Shown piece after piece: positions 48,360-60,019 of a DNA stretch of 64,000 nucleotides (positions are counted from its first letter, which is position 1; every line of letters begins with the position of its first letter). Location: the NCBI GenBank assembly GCA_037954665.1, contig JBBMOL010000022.1, forward strand, positions 1,302,001-1,366,000, given 5' to 3'. Under the pieces are notes generated by a model. That model searched no databases. It was not told where the DNA came from and saw only the letters and a program-made list of their open reading frames with translations. The translations under genes were made by a program, and so were the position numbers. This stretch comes from Laguncularia racemosa (lineage: Eukaryota > Streptophyta > Magnoliopsida > Myrtales > Combretaceae).

Positions 48360-49078
48360 ATACTCCTCACAAAAATCTCGATCAGCAGCATATAACTCCT
48401 TAATCTGCTCAAAACCAAGAAGTCTAGAACTAAGAGTAGAGATAAGAGTATACCTTCTAGAAAGTGCATTGCAACTACATTCTCTTTACCTTGCTTGTAG
48501 TGGATGACATATGGAAATGTTTCGATGAACTCCACCCAACGAGCATACCTTTTGTTCAGCTTGTGTTGCCCCTTCAAATACTTCAAAGATTCATGATCAG
48601 TGTGGATCACGAACTCTTTTGGCCAAAGGTAGTGTTGCCATGTCTCTAGGGCTCGAACCAATGCATATAGCTCCTTGTCGTAAGTAGGGTAATTCAAGGT
48701 TGCCCCACTTAGCTTCTCGCTAAAGAATGCAATCGGTCTTCTCTCCTGCATAAGCACTGCTCCAATACCTAATTCTGAAGCATCACACTCAATTTCAAAC
48801 ATTTTAGCAAAGTTAGGTAAAGCAAGTAACGGCGCCTGAGTCAACTTATTTTTAAGCGTTTGAAAGGCCTTCTCTTGTTGCTCTCCCAGCTGAACCCCAC
48901 GTTCTTCTTAATTACCTCAGTAAGTGGTGCTACAATGGTGCTAAAATGCTTCACAAATCTCCTGTAAAAGCTCGCTAGTCCATGGAAGCTCCGCACATTA
49001 CTTACATTGGTTAGACTAGGCCATTCTTGGATCGCATGAACCTTTTCTTCATCAACCTGTATTCCCTGCGCACTAAAC
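48360..49078 (-). pseudogene. RNase H and RT C-terminus of G, frameshifted
   Basis: Minus-strand coding begins at the LTR edge with FSAQGIQVDEEKV and RSFHGLASFYRRFVKHFST (the connection after the RT palm), then RNase H: FEIECDASELGIGAVLMQ, KELYALVRALETWQHYL, HTDHESLKYLKGQ and YKQGKENVVA. Frame changes occur near 48860 and near 48450 (after ENVVA, where DALSRR is expected). The palm with the catalytic Asp pair is absent. Confidence 0.8.
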
Positions 49079-49915
49079 TGATATGAACCACGCCAACTCG
49101 TGACGAAACCCAATACCAATACGTTCGGAAATTCGTTGCCTAAGACGCCCAAACACCTAAAGTGGAAATCGCGACCGTTGTCTATATGCGAGACAAGAAC
49201 CTTGGTATAAAAATGAAGACGCCACAATCAGGATGAAAGACCGATTGATAAGTCGGGATGAACGCCACGGAAATCAATCCGATAAGTTCGATTTAGTTCT
49301 TGAAGAACTAAAAGAGGTGCCTCTCAAAAGTTTTTAATGTTCAAAGATGTATATCTCTATTGTTCTAAACCCTAGGAGCTTTTATACTAGGGTTACAATT
49401 CGTGTAAAACAAGTCCAAAACGACGTAGTTTAGATAAGTGGCGTAAAAACGCGAAAACAGAACAAGCTGGCCGGCAGGGGATACACGGCCGTGTACACGC
49501 CCGTGTACTTTGGCCGTGTACCTTTTTGTGCAACTTCTGGCAACATACACGCCCGTGTACTTTGGCCGTGTATCTTTCTGTGCAACTTCTGGCAACATAC
49601 ATGCCCGTGTACTTTGGTCGTGTATCTTTATATGGATTTGCTTGACTCCATACACGGCCATGCCTTAAAAGTACACGCCCTCTTCAACCCGTGTCCGGTG
49701 TGACTTGTATAAGAGCAAGGGTCTTCCCGTGGTTGTTCCAATCCGTTCCAACTTCATGATTGCCCCAATCCTTCCCGGCTTCATGGACATCCTTTATCAA
49801 CCCGTTAAGTGCTTCCTTGAGTCGTTTCGCTCGACTTCTTGTGATCGGTCCAGGCGGCACTTCAAGAGGATCCACATTCCTTCTTCCAGCTTGAATCTCA
49901 TCATGGATCTCATCA
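49079..49915 (-). repeat. 5' LTR of G (837 bp)
   Basis: Same length as the 3' LTR with roughly 38 substitutions and two compensating 1-base indels. Its copy of the pol tail (49684-49912) is still open. No primer site follows the inner end at 49079. Confidence 0.9.
49484..49635. repeat. 52-bp minisatellite in G's 5' LTR
   Basis: Same three-unit array as 46740-46890, bearing ACACGGCCGTGTACACGCCC at its start. Confidence 0.85.
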
Positions 49916-49929
49916 CTTGATTCCCATTA

Positions 49930-52900
49930 TGTCCTCGAGCCTGTGGAAGATTTGCCCTCAAATCTAATAGGTCTTCATGGGTATCATCTGGTATATAAGG
50001 CGATAGATCTATAGCATTGAATGTAGCAAAGACGTCGTATTCTCTTGTAACTTTATCTTGTATGCATTATTGTTGATGCGCTTTAGAACTTTGAAAGGTC
50101 CATTTGCTCTAGGTGAAAGCTTTTGTGACTTCTTGTGAGGAAACCTGTCTTTGCTGAGATTAATCCAAACTAGATCACCTGGATTATAAATTTTAGTTTT
50201 CCTATTTCTGTTGCCTTGAAGTTTCTACTATTCTTGAGTTTTCTTCAGATGTTTAGAAGCCTTATGATGAATTTTTTGAATCTCCTTTGCTCATTCTACT
50301 CCACTCAAGCTTTCTTCCTTTGTTGCCGGATTAGCTATTAAATCCAATGGAAGGGTAGGATTATAGCTATACACGACTTCAAAGGGAGACTTACTGGTTG
50401 AACTATGAGTTGAACTATTGTAAAGGAACTCAACAATGGGAAGACACAAGTCCTAATCAGTAAGATTATTGCCAACTGTTGCTTTTAGTAAGGCACCAAG
50501 AGTAAGATTGATAACCTCTGTTTAGCCGTTCGTCTGGGGATGACATGAGGTACTATACATGAGTTTTGTACCAAGTCTTTTCCAAAGTGTCTTCCAGAAA
50601 AAGCAAAGAAACTTAGTGTCTCTATCAAACACTATGCTGTAGGGGAACACCATGTAGTTTTACAATTTCCTGCACAAAAAGGTTAGCTATAAAAAGTGCG
50701 TCATCTATTTTGTAACAAGGCACAAAATGTGACATTTTGCTGAAGCGATCAACGACAACCATAATGGAGTCTTTTCCTCTTATGTCATGGGTAAACCTAA
50801 AATGAAATCCATACTAATATCAATCCAGGGTTGTGTAGGTAGAGGTAAAGACATATACTCACCCTGAACTCCCTTATTCCCTTTTGACCTCTTACAAACA
50901 CCACACCTCTCCAATACTTTGTGGACATCCTTTATCATACCCCTCTAGTAAAAATGCTTTTTCAATAACTCCAAAGTTCTCTTTTCACCAAAATGACCAG
51001 ATAACCCTCTAGCATGAGCTTCTCTAACCAACAACTCTCTAATAGAACCACAGGGTATACATAATTTTCCTGCCTTATATAGAAAGCCATCTATCATATG
51101 ATACCCATCTACTACATTTCCTCCAGAGCATCTTTCAACAATTAATTTCAAGAATTCATCATGAGCATACTGTTCCTTCATTAATTCAAACCCAAGAAGT
51201 CTTGATTGTAGAGAGGTGATAAGTATATACCTGTGTGACAAGGCATCAGCTACAATGTTCGTGCTTCCCTTTTTGTACTTAATCACATAAGAAAAACTCT
51301 CTAAGAACTCTACCCATTCGGCTTGGCATTTTGACAGATGTTGTTGACCTCTAAAGTGTTTCAGTGACTCATGATCTGTATAAATAATGAACTCCTTAGG
51401 AAGAAGATAATGTTGCCACGTCATCAACGCCTTCACTAAGGAATAGAACTTCTTATCATATACTGAGTAGTTTAGAGGTGCACCACTCAATTTTTCACTA
51501 AAATAAGAAATGGGCTTCTTGTCTTGCATCAACACAGCACTAATCCCTACCCTTGATGCATCACACTCCAATTCAAAAATTTTGTCAAAATTAGGTAAAG
51601 TGAACATTGGAGCACTAGTTAGCTTTGTTTTCACCTCCTCAAAACTCTTTTAGGCTCACTCTCCCTAAATAAAAGGAACATTCTTTTTGTTCAATTCAGT
51701 TAATGGATTGATAATGCTACTAAAATTCTTGACAATGTCTATAGAATAAAGCCAGTCTATGAAAACTTCTTACCTTAACAGCTTATTTTGGTATTGGCCA
51801 ATCCCTAACAACCCTCACTTTTTCTTCATCTACTTTGACACTAGAGCCAGTTACGATAAATCCAAGAAATGTTACCTCGGTTTGATAGAAAGAACACTTC
51901 TTGAGATTTGCATACAGTTGTTGTTCCCTCAGTATTGAGAACACTGCCTGTAAATGCTCAACATGATTTTCCAGGTTTTTGCTGTAAATCAAAATGTCAT
52001 CAAACTAAACAACAATAAATTTGCCTAGAAATTCTTTCATTACATGATTCATCAGCCTCATAAAAGTACTAGGGGCATTGGTCAATCCAAATGGCATGAC
52101 CATCCCCTCATATAAACCATGGCATGTTTTAAAAGTGGTCTTCCACTCATCTCCTCCCTTCATTCGAATTTGGTGATATCCACTTTTAAGATCTACCTTA
52201 GAGAATACTTGTACACCATGAAACTCATCTAACATATCATTAAGTCTAGGAATAGGATACTTGTATTTGATGGTAATTTTGTTGATGGCACTGCTATCAA
52301 TGTACATTCTCCATGTGCCATCCTTCTTGGGAATAAGAAGTGCAGGAATAGCACAAGGACTGATACTCTCCTTAACAAAGCCTCGTTCTATCAGTTCATC
52401 TACCTGAAGCTTCAATTCTTTAGCCTCTTCAATATTTATGTGATATGCAGGTCTATTTGGCAAAACTAACCTAGACTAAAAATCAATGGCATGTTCAATG
52501 CCTTTTAAAGGTGGTAATCCCTCAGGTAATTCATATGGAAATAGATCTTTATATTCATCCAATACCTGGTTTACCATAGGGGGTAATTGTTCACGACCAT
52601 CCACCTCTAGTATATATCTCATCTGCAACACATACACTGGCCTCTTATCCTCTATGGCTTCCTCTAATTCATACTGCCCTATTAATAATGTCTTCTTTTT
52701 CCCAGCCTTATTAATTTGTCTCTATGCTTCTTGTACTTCAGTAGGTGACATGGGGTTCAACATTATGTGCTTACCCTCCTTCTAGAACACATATGTGTTC
52801 CTAAAACCATCATGTAACACTCTCCTATCATGCAACCAAGGCCTACGAAGTAATATATGTAATGCACACATAGGGAGAATATCACAAATAATCTCGTCAT

Positions 52901-53110
52901 TATAGTTATCTCCTATGTTGAATGGAACCTTAGCCCTCTGAGTGACATGTAAACTACCTTGTTCACTCAACTAGTGTAGTTTATAAGGCTTAGGATGTGA
53001 GGTAGTGACTAATTTCAATTTAGTCACTAATGAAGCAACCACCACATTAGTACAACTACTCCATCAATAATAAGAGCACAAAGATTACCTTGGACCTTGT
53101 AGGAGATGTG
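49930..53110 (-). pseudogene. F protease-RT-RNase H-integrase remains
   Basis: Right to left: protease site LCALIIDG with a frameshift in the following GSCTN (53055-53090), HDRRVLHDGFRNTYVF (52782-52830), then reverse transcriptase: ISPCAIPALLIPKKDGTWRM, KVDLKSGYHQIRMKGGDEWK and VMPFGLTNAPSTFMR (52005-52463). A TAG (52005-52007) sits directly before FDDILIYS, so the catalytic pair is kept but the frame is cut. RNase H (51000-51634) has FELECDASRVGISAVLMQ and HTDHESLK-like residues, running on into the integrase HHCC domain (HARGLSGHFG). The integrase core (49930-50940) has WIDISMDFILGLP and TSCHPQTNG with several stops. It is less damaged than E2's pol. Confidence 0.85.
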
Positions 53111-54128
53111 GAATAAATTTTCCCTCTACTCATCCTCATTAGTGGGAAAGGTAGTCATCTCTTTGCACAATACATTAAAGGATAAATATTGATCATTCCC
53201 CTTATCCTCATGTATTTCAGCATTTGCATCACCATAATATTCATCTAATACAACCGATAGATTTGTGATATCATGCATGTCTTCTTCTTCTTCCTCACTC
53301 TCAACTTCTATAGTAGTCATAACTCTTTTGTTTGGACATTATGCAACCATATGTCCAAAACCCAGACATTTAAAACATTTAACCTGGCGATTCTTTCCTC
53401 CTGATGTCCTAGCTATTGCCTATTTGTTCTCATACCCAGCAACTGTTTTTCCTTTCCCAGATGATTCTTTCTCCCCTCTAATGTTAGGCACTACTGCATT
53501 CTTTTCCATATTTCTACCATATCCCCTTCTATCAGCATGTTTACCCTTAGACCCATACAGTTTTGTAGAGGATCCATACCTGTTACTCGCTGCTTGATAT
53601 GGATTTGATTGCCTCTATCTCTTTACTTTCAAAGCTAATTGAATGGCCTCATCAATGGTGTCATACCTCTATAGCTTTACAATACATGCAATATCATATT
53701 TCAACTCGGACACAAATCGCGCCATGGTCTGTTTAGGAGGTTCGAATGCCCCACATTGGATCATCAGTGTCTCAAACTCCTGGACATACTCATCTACAGT
53801 TTTGTCTCCCTGTCTCAATGTCTAAAGATGCATGAATAACTCATGTCTGTAGTGCTCTAGTCTAAACCTCTTCCTCATAACTCATTTCATTTCCTGCCAA
53901 GTATGAATCTCAGCATCATCATCTCTCCTTCTACTGGCTACAAGGTTCTTCCACCATAAGGCGACATATCCTATAAACTCGACTGCTACTAGACAAACCC
54001 GAGTGTGATCATTAATTTCATAACACATAAAAGGGCCTCTACCTTATCTTCCCAGTCAAGATAATCCTCTGTAAAACCCCTTCCAACAAATAAAGGCATT
54101 TGCAATTTTACATATTCCAGACCTCCAC
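53111..54128 (-). pseudogene. F gag remains with zinc knuckle
   Basis: On the minus strand: LEYVKLQMPLFVGRGFTEDY-like core start (54060-54120), then the gag core to about 53640, a CFKCLGFGHMVA zinc knuckle (53345-53385) and an acidic stretch EVESEEEEEDMHD (53265-53310). Order and wording parallel element C's gag. Broken by several stops. Confidence 0.72.
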
Positions 54129-54313
54129 AACACAAATTTCTCTAACCTCAAATACACTCTTCATGGCACAACACACTCTTTACGGTATAACTCACACATT
54201 CATGGCATAACATACCCTTAGGGCACAACACACACCTATGGCATAACACACACACTCACGGTACAATACACCCTCAAGGTACAACACACACACACCTTTA
54301 AGGCACAACACAC

Positions 54314-55322
54314 TAATGTGCTTAAATGACTAAAGCACATGCACTCAATCAATGGAAGCAATTCCAATCAAAACTAACTCCACAAGAGGCATGAACCCCT
54401 AATCCCTTATGACTCCGAATATGTAAAACCAAGTATGATATAATACCAAATGATAATATGCTTAAATGATTCAAGCACATAACATAATCCAATAGGTGTG
54501 AACAATAATAACAACCAACAATTGGCTTGATCAACCACTTCACAAATTATCCCTAATTCACGAAAATGAAAGCCAAATGGATATATGGAACAAACAATTA
54601 CAAGAATATCAATGGATAACAAAGGGAATGAATTAAGATTCTTCTCAAAATTGAAATGTTTCAAATTTGAAAATAAGAACCTTAAATCACGTGAACAAAA
54701 TAAGGAACCAACAAGCAGCACCTAGATATGACTTACTAAGTACAATTTATAAAACAACAAAAGATGATTGATATTACTCACAATCACTCTAGTTGGTTCT
54801 CACCATAATTTCCATGATGAAATTGATAAGAGATCAATTGCAAACAAGGGGGACTCCTTATGGCAACAATGGGGGTGTTTTTCAAATTATCAAAAGGCTC
54901 CTTAAAAACCCTAGTTAGCAAGTATTTATACTTGCTCCAATTAGGGTTAAAATGTCTAAATATTTACATCTATGCCACTAATGTGGCTAGTCCTAATTCA
55001 ACAAATACAAGCAAATAAAAATGTCCTAAAATGATTACAAAGTATCTGGTTTAAAGAAAAATAACAAATACAAAGATGGTCTTCAAAGAGCCGATTCTTC
55101 AAGTCACTTGTGATCATAGCAGGCTATTGGATGTAAGTCCGATGATGTTCCCAATTTGATCAACATTGTAGGTCATGTGGCATCCCATAAAGACTGATCA
55201 CTGTACCTGCTATATTACAACTCAAACATTATTAGATAAAGAAAATGGATACATGTGAGTGATTTAGATCATCATCCAAATAAGTTCCCTGAATATTAGG
55301 ATCACAGGGTAGATTCCCATCA
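54314..55322 (-). mobile_element. Solo LTR D (1009 bp) in F's leader
   Basis: Ends TAATGTGCTT (TG mutated to TA) and TTCCCATCA with cacac on both sides (54309-54313, 55323-55327). It is the same family as the LTRs of C but carries extra sequence near its left end. Inverted-repeat TATA core at 54917-54936. The TSD falls in a CA repeat, so cacac alone is weak; the LTR ends carry the call. Confidence 0.82.
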
Positions 55323-55681
55323 CACACCCTCATGGCACCACACACTCATGGTACTACACACCCTCCACGGCACAATTTCTTCAAAAACTCAAGCCAATAG
55401 TGCAATTAAAGCAATTTAATGCACAATTACTACACAATTACACAATTATGAAATCAATTGTAGTAATCTCCCAATCTTCCATGGCAAGAACTCATGGCAA
55501 GAACCCTAAATAATACTTTCCTCAACTTCAATTCGCAATGACTAAGGTAGATATAACACAATTTAAACAATTTCTCAATTTCAATTCACAAAACAATTAA
55601 TTTACTCAATGGCACGACATGAACCCTAAATCCCCAATTCCAAGTCAAGACTCCCACATGCAATTCCTCCTCTCAACCTTA

Positions 55682-55694
55682 GCTTTGATACCAA
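55682..55694 (-). other. Primer binding site of F
   Basis: Minus-strand TTGGTATCAAAGC, four bases inside the 5' LTR end; initiator-tRNA-Met type, identical to E2's. Confidence 0.8.
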
Positions 55695-55698
55695 AAGA

Positions 55699-56404
55699 TG
55701 ATATGCCAAATCTAATTTCAATTACACAATACTAATTGAAGATACAATTGAGCAATTGTTCAACAAAATGGTGTGATCCCCAATTTGCATGTGAACCCTA
55801 ATTTCATGTAACAAGAACAAAATGAAACTCCAAATTCTTACCAGATGTTACTCACTAGTAGAATTAGGAAAAACAACTTGTAATTATTGATCTTACTCAC
55901 AACAATCCAAGCCTCCACTCGCTACAACCCTAGAAGAATTGATAAGAGTGATATGAAAATAGAGGAGGTCCTCTTTTCCACATAAACAAGCAACAAAATA
56001 TAATCTCCAAAAAAGTGTCTCTTTTGTTCTCCTTTACAAGTATTTATACTAATCCCTAAATATGGAAAAATAACATAAGGAAAATAGTGACACATGGTCG
56101 GTCCTTTCCTGCCCATCATAGTCAACAAATACACAACACAAGGCCGATTCCCTTAGTTCATTTTGATTCACCATGGACCGTGAATCATCTACAAACCAAG
56201 TGTTAGTGTATTTGATTGTATTCTTGTAATACCAACAAGTGTACCTAATTAAATACAAAACAATCATATAATGTAAATGAAGGCACTATGTGAATGTCCT
56301 TGGGTTCCATTTGCTAAAAAAGGATTCTCAATGTTAAGTTCTGTAGTCCTCTAGCTCTTGCTTTTGTTATGGGTCCTGTTGATGCATTGGCTTGATTCCC
56401 ATCA
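55699..56404 (-). repeat. 5' LTR of F (706 bp)
   Basis: TGATATGCC to GATTCCCATCA. Intact counterpart of the left LTR, and the empty-site reference for G. Confidence 0.88.
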
Positions 56405-57009
56405 ATGAAGACCTAGTTTGAGTCACTTGCATGCTTGTCTACTCAGTGATGTTTTAACTTCAGCTATTAAGAGATTAGAATGGTGACAAGGAGCTTGTAA
56501 ATCCCAAAACGGATTGATCTTCAAAGTGCTCTAGCTCACCTCAAAGACCTTAAGCATCCATTTGGTTTTCAGCTCTCCTTACTGACTCGTCACCAAACAA
56601 AGTGCGGGAGAAAATGTTGATATGGTTTTTTAAGCGTGGAACCCTAAGTCCCAACTTGACTTTCTTGGGCTCTCATTCGAGATTTACATGCCTAAACTAA
56701 CCTCTTCTAGAATGCTACAGTGTAGAACTATCAAGACATAACTCGCATGTCTTAACCTTCAACTCAGTTCGGCTATGCGCATCCTTAAAATAGATAAGTG
56801 TGGAAGACTTGAGACAAATAAGGAAAGTAGTTGGTAAAAAATACATCCTCTCCTAAATTTGGAAAGGATCTCAAGTACTAATATACTTGCCATGTCAAGA
56901 CCACCCCCAATCTTTATAAATAGTTGTTGGGGGCCATTGGGTAAAGGACTTTCACTCTCGACTCTTTCACTACCTTATTTATCACCAAATTTTTTGTACT
57001 AACTTAGGC
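56405..57009 (+). repeat. 3' end and 3' LTR of J
   Basis: 56405-56614 is non-coding internal sequence ending in a purine tract; 56615-57009 aligns with 42324-42735 of the 5' LTR, including TATAAATA near 56914. It stops at CTTAGGCA, where Athila-like sequence begins. Confidence 0.72.
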
Positions 57010-59760
57010 AAAGCTGGATAGTCAAGCTGATGACTTTAAACTAAGCGCTAGATGGGAGGTAACCTATTATTATTTATTTCTTTTCTTAGTTTATATATAT
57101 ATATATATATAGTTGGCTTGATCTTATGTATTCTAGTGTGTTGATGATAGGGCTTTGAGGAGCTAGATGGTTTGGTAAGGGTAAGAAATAAGCACACTTG
57201 ATGAGTTATTCATCGCCTTAGGGTCAATTTCTTACCCTCTATTTGCTTTTATTATATCAAGCAATGACGACATTGTTTATTTTAGAGTTAGGGGTAGTGA
57301 TGAGATTTTACCACACATAAAGTTAGGGATGGATGAGTGCATTTATTGTGATATATTTTAATTGGTTATGTGCTATATGTTGGTCTTCATGCATTTTCAT
57401 TAAAAAAGTTGCACTTGATGTTATATTTTATGCGGAAAACATGCTATTGCATATATACATTTGAAGTCAATTTTCATTTTTATAGAATAGCAACTTTTTA
57501 GCTAATTTGTTTTTTTTTTTTTTCAATTTTAAGCTAAATTTTAGTTGATCATTGATGAACTTTAAACACTTGATAAGAGTTGAATTACATAATCTCTATT
57601 AGGTTTTGTCATATATTATTTAAGCTCTAATTTGAGACTTAGAATTAGGGTAATGTCACTAATTAAGAGTTAGTTCTTTGTATTTTTAAGCTTACTTTAA
57701 TGTATGCTCATTCATTAGAAGCCTTAAAGCATTATAATGTTTAGTAAATGAACAAAGGTTGCTTGTCTCTTGAATATTTTATTGAACAAAAGAATAAAGT
57801 CAAGTAAAGTTAGGGGTTAAGAAAAAGGAAAGAAAATGGAAAAATAAGAGAGAGACAAAAATAAAGTTTATTAGTGGAACTCATTAACTTGAGTAATTAA
57901 GCTTGTAGGATATCCTTTGGGGAATAACACTTGTTGTCTTAAGTGATGGGTTCAAAAATATTGGCTAAAAGCTTGCTGCATGGGTTAAGAGAAAAGTCTG
58001 AGAAAACTGAACTCAAAAAAAAAAGAAAAGTAAATAAATTAATGTAGTTGAGGTTTATAAGAGTATCTTGAAACTTAGTAGCCTAAAGTTATCTAGTCTA
58101 GAACTTACTAATAGATAGAACACATTTATGCAAAAGTAAAATAAAATAATAACAATAAAAAAGAAACCCCAATTGAAAAAACAAAGGGAAATATTTTAGG
58201 AGATTAATTAATGTAATATACATTTGCTTTAAATTATAATGCGTAATGAGATGAAAGAAGAGAGTATATACATTTTAGTTAAGTATGTAAAGTATTGATG
58301 GCTTTTTCTTAATTAGTTGACATTATACTTGATTTTAAGTTTACAAATCTTTGTTTAATGATGGGGTACAACTTGATCTCACATAAATTAGCAAGTGAAC
58401 TCCAACATTTAATGTTTCTAGTACATTTGAATTTGATTAAGTAAATTCTGCATACTCTAACATTTAATGTTTCTAGTACATTTGAATTTGATTAAGTAGA
58501 TTCTGCTTACAATAGTTGCTAAGAATTTGAATCTAATATTCTTTGAATGTAATGTGATAAAAGAGTTTCTCATGAGCTATGAATAGACTATATGTAATTT
58601 ACGGTTGTTTTTTCATGTAATATTGTAATTAGTGTAATATTTGTTGTCCTTAATTGCTTCTTATGAAATATGTTTTTTCTTAAGGATAAGCAAGCATTAA
58701 AATTGAGAGCAATTGATAAGTCTAAAAAAGATATATTTTTATCTAACTTTATCTCACACTAATGAGTATATTTTTATTTTTTGATAGGAAAATATGCAAA
58801 TTTCAAAAATCTACACACTAATTATTGTAAATGCAAGAATCACGTGCTAAACTATAACAAATGCAAAAAAAAAAAAAAAAAAAGATTCTATGAGATTAAA
58901 AAAATATATAGGAAAGAAAACATGATTTGGTAGGAAGACTATAAAATAAGACATAACACATATGAAAGGAGAGGTTTGATGCATTAAACTAGAATGTTTC
59001 ACAATCGTTGACTCTATATTCTTTTTTTTTTTTTTAATTTCACAAAGTGCTTTTATTTATAATTTTTTATAATAATGGGATCCACACTAGTTGCAAGTGG
59101 TGACATATATTTATGTAAAGATTAAAGGATTGGGAACTTTGAAGTCTTCAACAAAGACTAAGTTTTCTCTTTCCTTCTATTGTTTTTATTGATGGATTGC
59201 ATTTTTTCTTTTGAAATTTGCTTGCTCATTACAATTATGAATTAGATTTATATTTTTTGGATATTGGATTGATGGATCTATGATGTTAGTGTATTAAGTA
59301 TTTGAATATAGCGTGATCTTGTATTTTGTTTGTCGAGCATGTATTCTATAACATAATTATGGTACTTCACAATTCAGAAGGAGGTGGTTATTATGCTTTA
59401 ATACTTTGGTAACTCATAAGGGAAATAAAAGGAAATAATATAAGCCAATTGAGGAACCAATAATAGATTTTAATATCATGATTGTTAGCATCATATCCCA
59501 ATATTTCAATTTGCTAGTTCATTGATTTAAGTGTCGGTATTTATATTGATTAAGAGTAGTTGAACTTTTATAATTTAGTAAATTTTGTTTTGCCTAAATG
59601 TAAGTAGAACTACTATAGCTAGGAGTCGATCCCAATCCTTGTGGGTTCGACTTGATCTAACTGGATTTAATATTGCATACATGACCTAGTGCACTTGTTA
59701 ATAGAATATATGCTTTCATTTTAAAGTAGAAAATTTATGCATATCAGGAGACCTTCAACG
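57010..59760 (+). mobile_element. Athila-like 3' region and LTR remnant
   Basis: Starts with GTCAAGCTGATGACTTTAAA and AGCGCTAGATGGGAGGTAAC, a phrase I know from the region after pol in Athila elements. It ends near AGTCGATCCCAATCCTTGTG and ATGACCTAGTGCACTTG, typical of Athila LTR 3' parts as I recall. No coding is preserved between them. With 41803-42323 it probably belongs to one Athila copy whose pol is gone. Boundaries are approximate. Confidence 0.5.
58402..58511. repeat. 55-bp tandem duplication
   Basis: ACATTTAATGTTTCTAGTAC starts at 58405 and again at 58460; the two units differ at a few positions near their ends. Confidence 0.88.
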
Positions 59761-60019
59761 ATAGTTTGAAAATGTTAGTGATGATGTGATTGATAGATAT
59801 ATCTTGAAAGGGTGCTTTTTCTTTCTTTTTTTCCTTTTTCTTTTTAAGTAGATTTAGAGATTATAAGTAGAGTGTCCATATCTAACTAATCATTTGATGA
59901 ATCAAATCGTAACTAGCAAAAATAGATAAATAAATAATAATAAACGCGTAGAGTAAATATGTTATGTTGAAGATTCGGGTAGGTGGTTAAATCACCTGTA
60001 AGAGAAGAAAACAAGGTTG
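59761..60019. other. Short AT-rich spacer, nothing recognised
   Basis: No ORF, no repeat shared with the neighbours apart from a T-rich run near 59815-59850. Confidence 0.5.

Larger units (their letters stand above)
46336..49915 (-). mobile_element. G: Ty3/gypsy deletion derivative with intact integrase, in F's LTR
   Basis: Two 837-bp LTRs (46336-47172, 49079-49915) about 95% identical by eye, with outer ends TGATACG/TCTCATCA and perfect cttga duplications (46331-46335, 49916-49920). The matching empty site is visible in F's other LTR (GGCTTGATTCCCATCA). Internal sequence is only the C-terminal part of reverse transcriptase, RNase H and integrase. Gag, protease, the RT palm and the primer site are gone: the 5' LTR abuts RT coding with no spacer. 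It is the only LTR pair I counted. Confidence 0.9.
54129..55698 (-). other. CA-rich leader of F, interrupted by solo LTR D
   Basis: 54129-54313 and 55323-55380 consist of degenerate short repeats around CACACTCATGGCACAAC, non-coding. The leader ends at the primer site (55682-55694). Confidence 0.65.
45641..56404 (-). mobile_element. F: full-structure Ty3/gypsy element inside J, with G and D nested in it
   Basis: Ends TGATATGCC and TTCCCATCA, flanked by perfect atgaa copies (45636-45640, 56405-56409). The left LTR is 45641-46335 plus 49921-49929 (704 bp) and the right is 55699-56404 (706 bp). Minus-strand order is LTR, primer site, CA-rich leader, gag, zinc knuckle, protease, reverse transcriptase, RNase H, integrase, LTR. 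Nested are G in the 3' LTR and solo LTR D in the leader. It contains all enzyme domains but with many stops. Confidence 0.88.
42324..57009 (+). mobile_element. J: Tat-type Ty3/gypsy element (gag-protease only), split by F
   Basis: 5' LTR 42324-42817 and 3' LTR from 56615 share collinear sequence (TTTTTTGGGCATGGAC versus TTTTTTAAGCGTGGAA, TATAAATA box, GGTAAAGGACTTTCACTCT). Internal plus-strand coding is a Tat-lineage gag and a protease. No reverse transcriptase, RNase H or integrase appears in 44965-45640 or 56405-56600. GTGCGGGAGAAAA (56603-56614) is a fitting polypurine tract. The 3' LTR loses similarity after 57009, about 100 bases short. Confidence 0.72.

Noticed and set aside
49491..49703. 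Plus-strand ORF in G's 5' LTR
   Set aside because: Antisense to the LTR minisatellite and pol tail, with no codon or motif support.
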